Shown here piece by piece: positions 45,999 to 47,455 of a DNA stretch of 47,455 nt. This DNA is from Pseudonocardia thermophila. Its GTDB lineage: Bacteria; Actinomycetota; Actinomycetes; Mycobacteriales; Pseudonocardiaceae. Under the pieces are notes generated by a model. The model was not told where the DNA came from. It made no database searches and worked only from the letters and a program-made list of their open reading frames with translations. The position numbers and the translations under genes were made by a program. The stretch is taken from assembly GCF_900142365.1 (NCBI RefSeq), contig NZ_FRAP01000032.1:1-47455 (forward strand). The letters are read 5' to 3'. Each line of letters begins with the position of its first letter. The stretch's first letter is position 1.

Positions 45999-46001
45999 GG
46001 G

Positions 46002-47201
46002 TCAGTCGAAGACGAGCAGCGACGCGGTGAACGCGTGCAGGTGGTTCTGCCCCGCCACCGGGCCGATCTCGCCCGCCGCGAAGAACCCGGCCAGCCCCTC
46101 GGGGCCGAGCGCCTTCTGCACGATGCGCACGTCGTGGTCGGCGTCGGGGAACATCGCGGTGCCCCGCCCGTTGCAGGAGAACAGCAGCGCCCCCCGGGCC
46201 GGGCGCGAGCCCAGCAGCTCGGTGAGGTCCTCCCCGGCGCCCCCGGCGTCGCGGACCTGGAACCGCAGCGTCTGCCCCACCTCGACGACGTCGCCGACCG
46301 CGATCGCGCCGCCGTGCTCGTCCACCCCGAGGACCCCGCGGATGAGGAAGTCGCCGCGGCCGTGCTCATCGGCGTACTCGTCGACCGCGATGCCGACGTG
46401 CAGCCCACGGGCCACCAGCTCCTGGTCCTCGGGCTTCAGCGCCGTCACGATCTCGACGAGCCGGTGGTAGGCGGGCTGACCGGCCAGCTCCAGCACGATG
46501 TTGCGCTCGGCGCGGGTGACCGTCATCGGCGGCCCGATCGGCCGGCAGCCCTGGCTGACGACGGTCCGCACGCCGTCGGTGGCCGAGAGCCGCACCGCCA
46601 CGCCGCCGCGGGCGAACGCCTCACCGTCGAGGAACAGCCGGGCCGCGCCCGGCCCGGGAGAGCCGACGAGCCCGCCGACGACCGACGCGCCGGCCGGCAG
46701 GCAGCGCAGGAAGCCCGCCGCGGGGAAGGTGTACGGATCGACGACGGCGGCCACCACGCCGCGGCCCTCGGGAAGTTCAGTGGGCAGGCCGGTCAGCTCG
46801 ATGTCGCCGGCGGCGTGGCGCGCGGACATCCGGAACGTCTCGATCTCCACGCCCGGCAGCACAGCGGCCCACACGGCCACCGCGGGCCCCTGCTCCCGCC
46901 CGTGCCCGCCGCCGATCACCCCGGTCGGCGTGCCGCCGAACGCGGCGCGCGCCCCGGCGAGCTGCATGGCGCGCTCCCCCGCCGCCGCAGCCTGATCGGG
47001 GTCCTGGCCCGGCCCGGGCGCGACGAACACCGCGAGCAGATCCGGGGCCTGGCCGCCCAACCCGTCCAGTGCCTGGGCGACGGCGACCTCTGCGGCCCCC
47101 TCCAGATCGGGCCCGGTGGCGAGCCCGTCGCCGAAGCGCCGACCGGCGCCGCCGGTGCTCTCGCCGGTGTCGCCCGCTGATCGTGCCGACCCGTTCGTCA
47201 T
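46002..47201 (-). CDS. FIST-domain sensor protein
   Basis: This 399-residue protein has FIST_N and FIST_C domains, which bind small ligands such as amino acids in signal-transduction chains. The N-terminal part has DLLAVFVAPG and GARAAFGGTPTGVIGGG; the C-terminal half has GVAVRLSATDGVRTVVSQGC, CRPIGPPMTVTRAERNIVLE and ARGALLFSCNGRGTAMF near the end, all typical of the family. The start ATG 47201 gives MTNGSARSAGD. It has no signalling domain fused, and no kinase or diguanylate cyclase gene lies beside it. It is divergent from the second SOD gene, so they share the upstream region. Confidence 0.88.
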   Translation of the reverse strand: MTNGSARSAGDTGESTGGAGRRFGDGLATGPDLEGAAEVAVAQALDGLGGQAPDLLAVFVAPGPGQDPDQAAAAGERAMQLAGARAAFGGTPTGVIGGGHGREQGPAVAVWAAVLPGVEIETFRMSARHAAGDIELTGLPTELPEGRGVVAAVVDPYTFPAAGFLRCLPAGASVVGGLVGSPGPGAARLFLDGEAFARGGVAVRLSATDGVRTVVSQGCRPIGPPMTVTRAERNIVLELAGQPAYHRLVEIVTALKPEDQELVARGLHVGIAVDEYADEHGRGDFLIRGVLGVDEHGGAIAVGDVVEVGQTLRFQVRDAGGAGEDLTELLGSRPARGALLFSCNGRGTAMFPDADHDVRIVQKALGPEGLAGFFAAGEIGPVAGQNHLHAFTASLLVFD

Positions 47202-47425
47202 CGCGTTCCGTCCCTGCACACGTCCGTTTCGGCAGCAATCCTCGCCTACGGCCGGGAGCGGGGCCACCGGCGGTGGACGGTTTCACCGGGCGGCGTGCCC
47301 GGGTAACCGGCACGATGGTCCGCACCCCGGCAGCACCCCCCGGCGACGCGACCCCGCGGGTCGCGGGGCATAGTCCACTGGGGAAGGATTCGATCGCCAG
47401 CAAAGGCACAGAGCAGGAGGAACTC
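47202..47425. promoter_or_regulatory. Divergent region FIST / SOD with palindrome
   Basis: A perfect palindrome CGCGACCCCGCGGGTCGCG (47347-47365) lies just upstream of CATAGT (47369-47374), a plausible -10 for the SOD gene. AGCAGGAGG (47412-47420) is the SOD ribosome binding site. The palindrome could be an operator, but GC-rich DNA makes such repeats less rare. Confidence 0.45.
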
Positions 47426-47455
47426 GTGGCCGAGTACTCGCTTCCGGATCTTCCG
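47426..47455 (+). CDS. Superoxide dismutase (Mn/Fe type), first 10 codons only
   Basis: GTG 47426 is followed by codons for AEYSLPDLP, the usual start of actinobacterial Mn/Fe superoxide dismutases, and leaves the window. AGCAGGAGG is 5-13 bases upstream. It differs from the SOD start at 1-30 in one residue and several codon positions, so it is a paralog, not a copy of the same locus. Confidence 0.72.
   Translation, partial: MAEYSLPDLP

Overview
The window is very GC-rich DNA with many GTG starts, tightly overlapping genes, several apparently leaderless starts, mycobacterial-type lipid and cell-wall genes and a protocatechuate operon. This points to a soil actinobacterium of the Pseudonocardiales, probably Pseudonocardia or a close relative. 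That placement is inferred from gene content and style, not from a marker gene. There are no tRNA or rRNA genes, CRISPR arrays, transposases or phage genes that I can see.

Layout. The window starts and ends in the first ten codons of two different Mn/Fe superoxide dismutase genes that point outward (1-30 minus, 47426-47455 plus). Positions 216-3545 hold a TAP-like peptidase and an ABC exporter pair; two of the three genes carry a frameshift. Positions 3718-5434 hold a ParA ATPase, a 14-bp tandem repeat array and a partner-like gene with a SAP-like C-terminus; a repeat-containing non-coding stretch follows (5435-5900). Positions 5901-9570 hold a DUF1684 protein, the FMN-dependent dimethylsulfone monooxygenase SfnG, and a TMEM165-type Mn2+ exporter fused to an isoprenylcysteine-methyltransferase-like domain, read from a yybP-ykoY (Mn2+) riboswitch leader. 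Positions 9852-13047 are a MurNAc/peptidoglycan recycling locus (GntR regulator, sugar-binding lipoprotein, GH3 hexosaminidase, MurQ) whose middle has collapsed into a deletion-fusion with several frameshifts. HtrA follows (13127-14515).

Positions 14611-18836 are a fatty-acid or steroid-type beta-oxidation block: a thiolase diverging from an enoyl-CoA hydratase and a FadE34-like double acyl-CoA dehydrogenase. Positions 18975-22063 are an operon of phosphofructokinase, a zinc-ribbon protein and a MalY-like lyase. Positions 22288-23743 form a small HxlR regulon marked by three copies of a 15-bp operator. Positions 23801-25128 are a divergent NmrA-type reductase and second HxlR regulator. Positions 25219-29803 are three tandem MFS exporters that share a conserved upstream motif. 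Positions 29806-31579 are a VOC protein, a CMD-family protein and an epoxide-hydrolase-like operon. Positions 31733-37354 encode one 1,873-residue single-chain biotin-dependent acyl-CoA carboxylase.

Positions 37445-41398 hold an intact secreted GH3 (NagZ/LpqI type), a Xi-class GST, a CoA-transferase/hydrolase and a GtrA protein. Positions 41559-44828 are a translationally coupled pobA-pcaH-pcaG operon (4-hydroxybenzoate to protocatechuate to beta-carboxymuconate) with its divergent IclR regulator and a clear palindromic operator. An epoxide hydrolase and a FIST sensor protein close the window.

The most interesting points are: (1) a ParA, SAP-like partner and 14-bp iteron cassette; (2) two 20-22 bp perfect hairpins that are copies of one element and differ by compensatory base changes in both arms; (3) a Mn2+ riboswitch in front of a TMEM165-methyltransferase fusion; (4) an HxlR regulon with three matching operators; (5) the single-chain carboxylase; (6) the decayed MurNAc recycling locus; and (7) single-base indels, mostly in short G/C runs, which may be sequence error or real decay.
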